A stretch of DNA of 64,000 nucleotides from Planctomycetota bacterium (GTDB lineage: Bacteria; Planctomycetota; Planctomycetia; Planctomycetales; Planctomycetaceae): assembly GCA_003388505.1 (NCBI GenBank), contig QQVO01000053.1:99671-163670 (forward strand), read 5' to 3'. The translations under genes and the position numbers were made by a program. A model generated the notes under the pieces. It did no database searches, was not told the DNA's origin, and saw only the letters and a program-made list of their open reading frames with translations. Position 1 is the first letter of the stretch, and every line of letters starts with the position of its first letter. Positions 63,708-64,000 of the stretch are shown in pieces.

Positions 63708-64000
63708 TCACTCCCCAATCACCTTGACCAAGACGCGCTTGGGCCTGCGCCCGTCGAATTCGCCGTAGAAGATTTGCTCCCACGGGCCGAAGTCCAGCTT
63801 TCCATCGGTGATGGCTACTACGACTTCCCGGCCCATCACCTGTCGCTTCATGTGAGCGTCGGCGTTGTCCTCGCCGGTTCGGTTGTGGGCGTATCGCTGG
63901 GGTGAGGCATCAAACGGGGCGAGGCCTTCCAGCCATTTCTTGTAGTCCTCGTGCAGGCCGGGCTCGTCGTCGTTGATGAAGACCGAAGCCGTGATGTGCA
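63708..64000 (-). CDS. YjbQ/UPF0047-family protein, C-terminal part (5' end outside window)
   Basis: The frame is open to the window edge, so the N-terminus is missing. The visible 96 residues start [20 protein letters not shown] and contain [39 protein letters not shown] and [10 protein letters not shown], which fit the YjbQ family (secondary thiamine-phosphate synthase-like). The His and Glu-rich DNADAH block matches its metal or active site. Confidence 0.9.
   Translation of the reverse strand, partial: HITASVFINDDEPGLHEDYKKWLEGLAPFDASPQRYAHNRTGEDNADAHMKRQVMGREVVVAITDGKLDFGPWEQIFYGEFDGRRPKRVLVKVIGE

Overview
The window is GC-rich, densely coded bacterial DNA that reads as a planctomycete (Planctomycetes/Planctomycetota). 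The markers are a copper type II monooxygenase ending in EF-hands, a DUF1080 secreted protein, two membrane-anchored Ser/Thr kinases (one with an extracytoplasmic beta-helix), a very long secreted PQQ-repeat protein, an eight-EF-hand secreted protein, and many small planctomycete-type membrane and zinc-ribbon proteins. Taxonomy is inferred from gene content only; no rRNA or tRNA gene was seen.

Layout. 1-5.9 kb: end of the copper monooxygenase, an MMPL/RND exporter, an acidic small protein, a DUF1080 protein and small membrane proteins. 6.5-14.3 kb: CBS-pair protein, cyclophilin, fused 5-oxoprolinase, HGSNAT-like acyltransferase, YbaK-type tRNA deacylase. 14.6-18.6 kb: an unrecognised 1349-residue protein. 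18.8-19.9 kb: a broken antitoxin/PIN pair followed directly by an intact DUF433/PIN-like pair. 19.9-24.4 kb: valS with two in-frame repeat insertions, a zinc-ribbon membrane protein, a glutaredoxin-like membrane protein. 24.8-36.1 kb: beta-helix kinase, coiled-coil membrane protein, PQQ-repeat protein (minus strand), second kinase and an overlapping methyltransferase. 36.3-42.1 kb: a tightly packed six-gene ABC export locus (Cys-rich secreted protein, FtsX permease, lipoprotein, membrane-fusion protein, ATPase, second FtsX permease). 42.1-45.1 kb: minus-strand housekeeping-type genes. 45.3-49.5 kb: a minus-strand phage-type cassette: HTH protein, ParB-like protein, ABC-type ATPase, GNAT acetyltransferase, terminase small and large subunits, with no capsid or tail genes. 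49.8-64 kb: ThiF/MoeB-like enzyme, esterase, Rrf2 regulator with a cytochrome c and a universal stress protein, EF-hand protein, RtcA, M29 aminopeptidase, secreted peroxiredoxin, miaA and a YjbQ-family gene cut by the window end.

The most notable signal is in the phage-type cassette. The ABC ATPase and the acetyltransferase are adjacent in different frames, and a run of nine A residues lies exactly where a -1 shift would join them into one 449-residue protein. This is the architecture I recall for COG2401 (ABC-type ATPase fused to a predicted acetyltransferase). The co-occurrence of that protein with ParB and a complete terminase, but no structural phage genes, is the best candidate here for an undescribed system.

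The second theme is repeats. At least five families of non-coding dispersed repeats were found by eye: a 100-nt element in four copies, a double-hairpin element in five full or partial copies, a 128-nt multi-hairpin element in two copies, a GCCCTGTCAGGGC palindrome element, and an ACGGAG-type repeat that supplies a Shine-Dalgarno sequence. Similar palindromic and heptanucleotide repeat DNA has also entered valS in frame.
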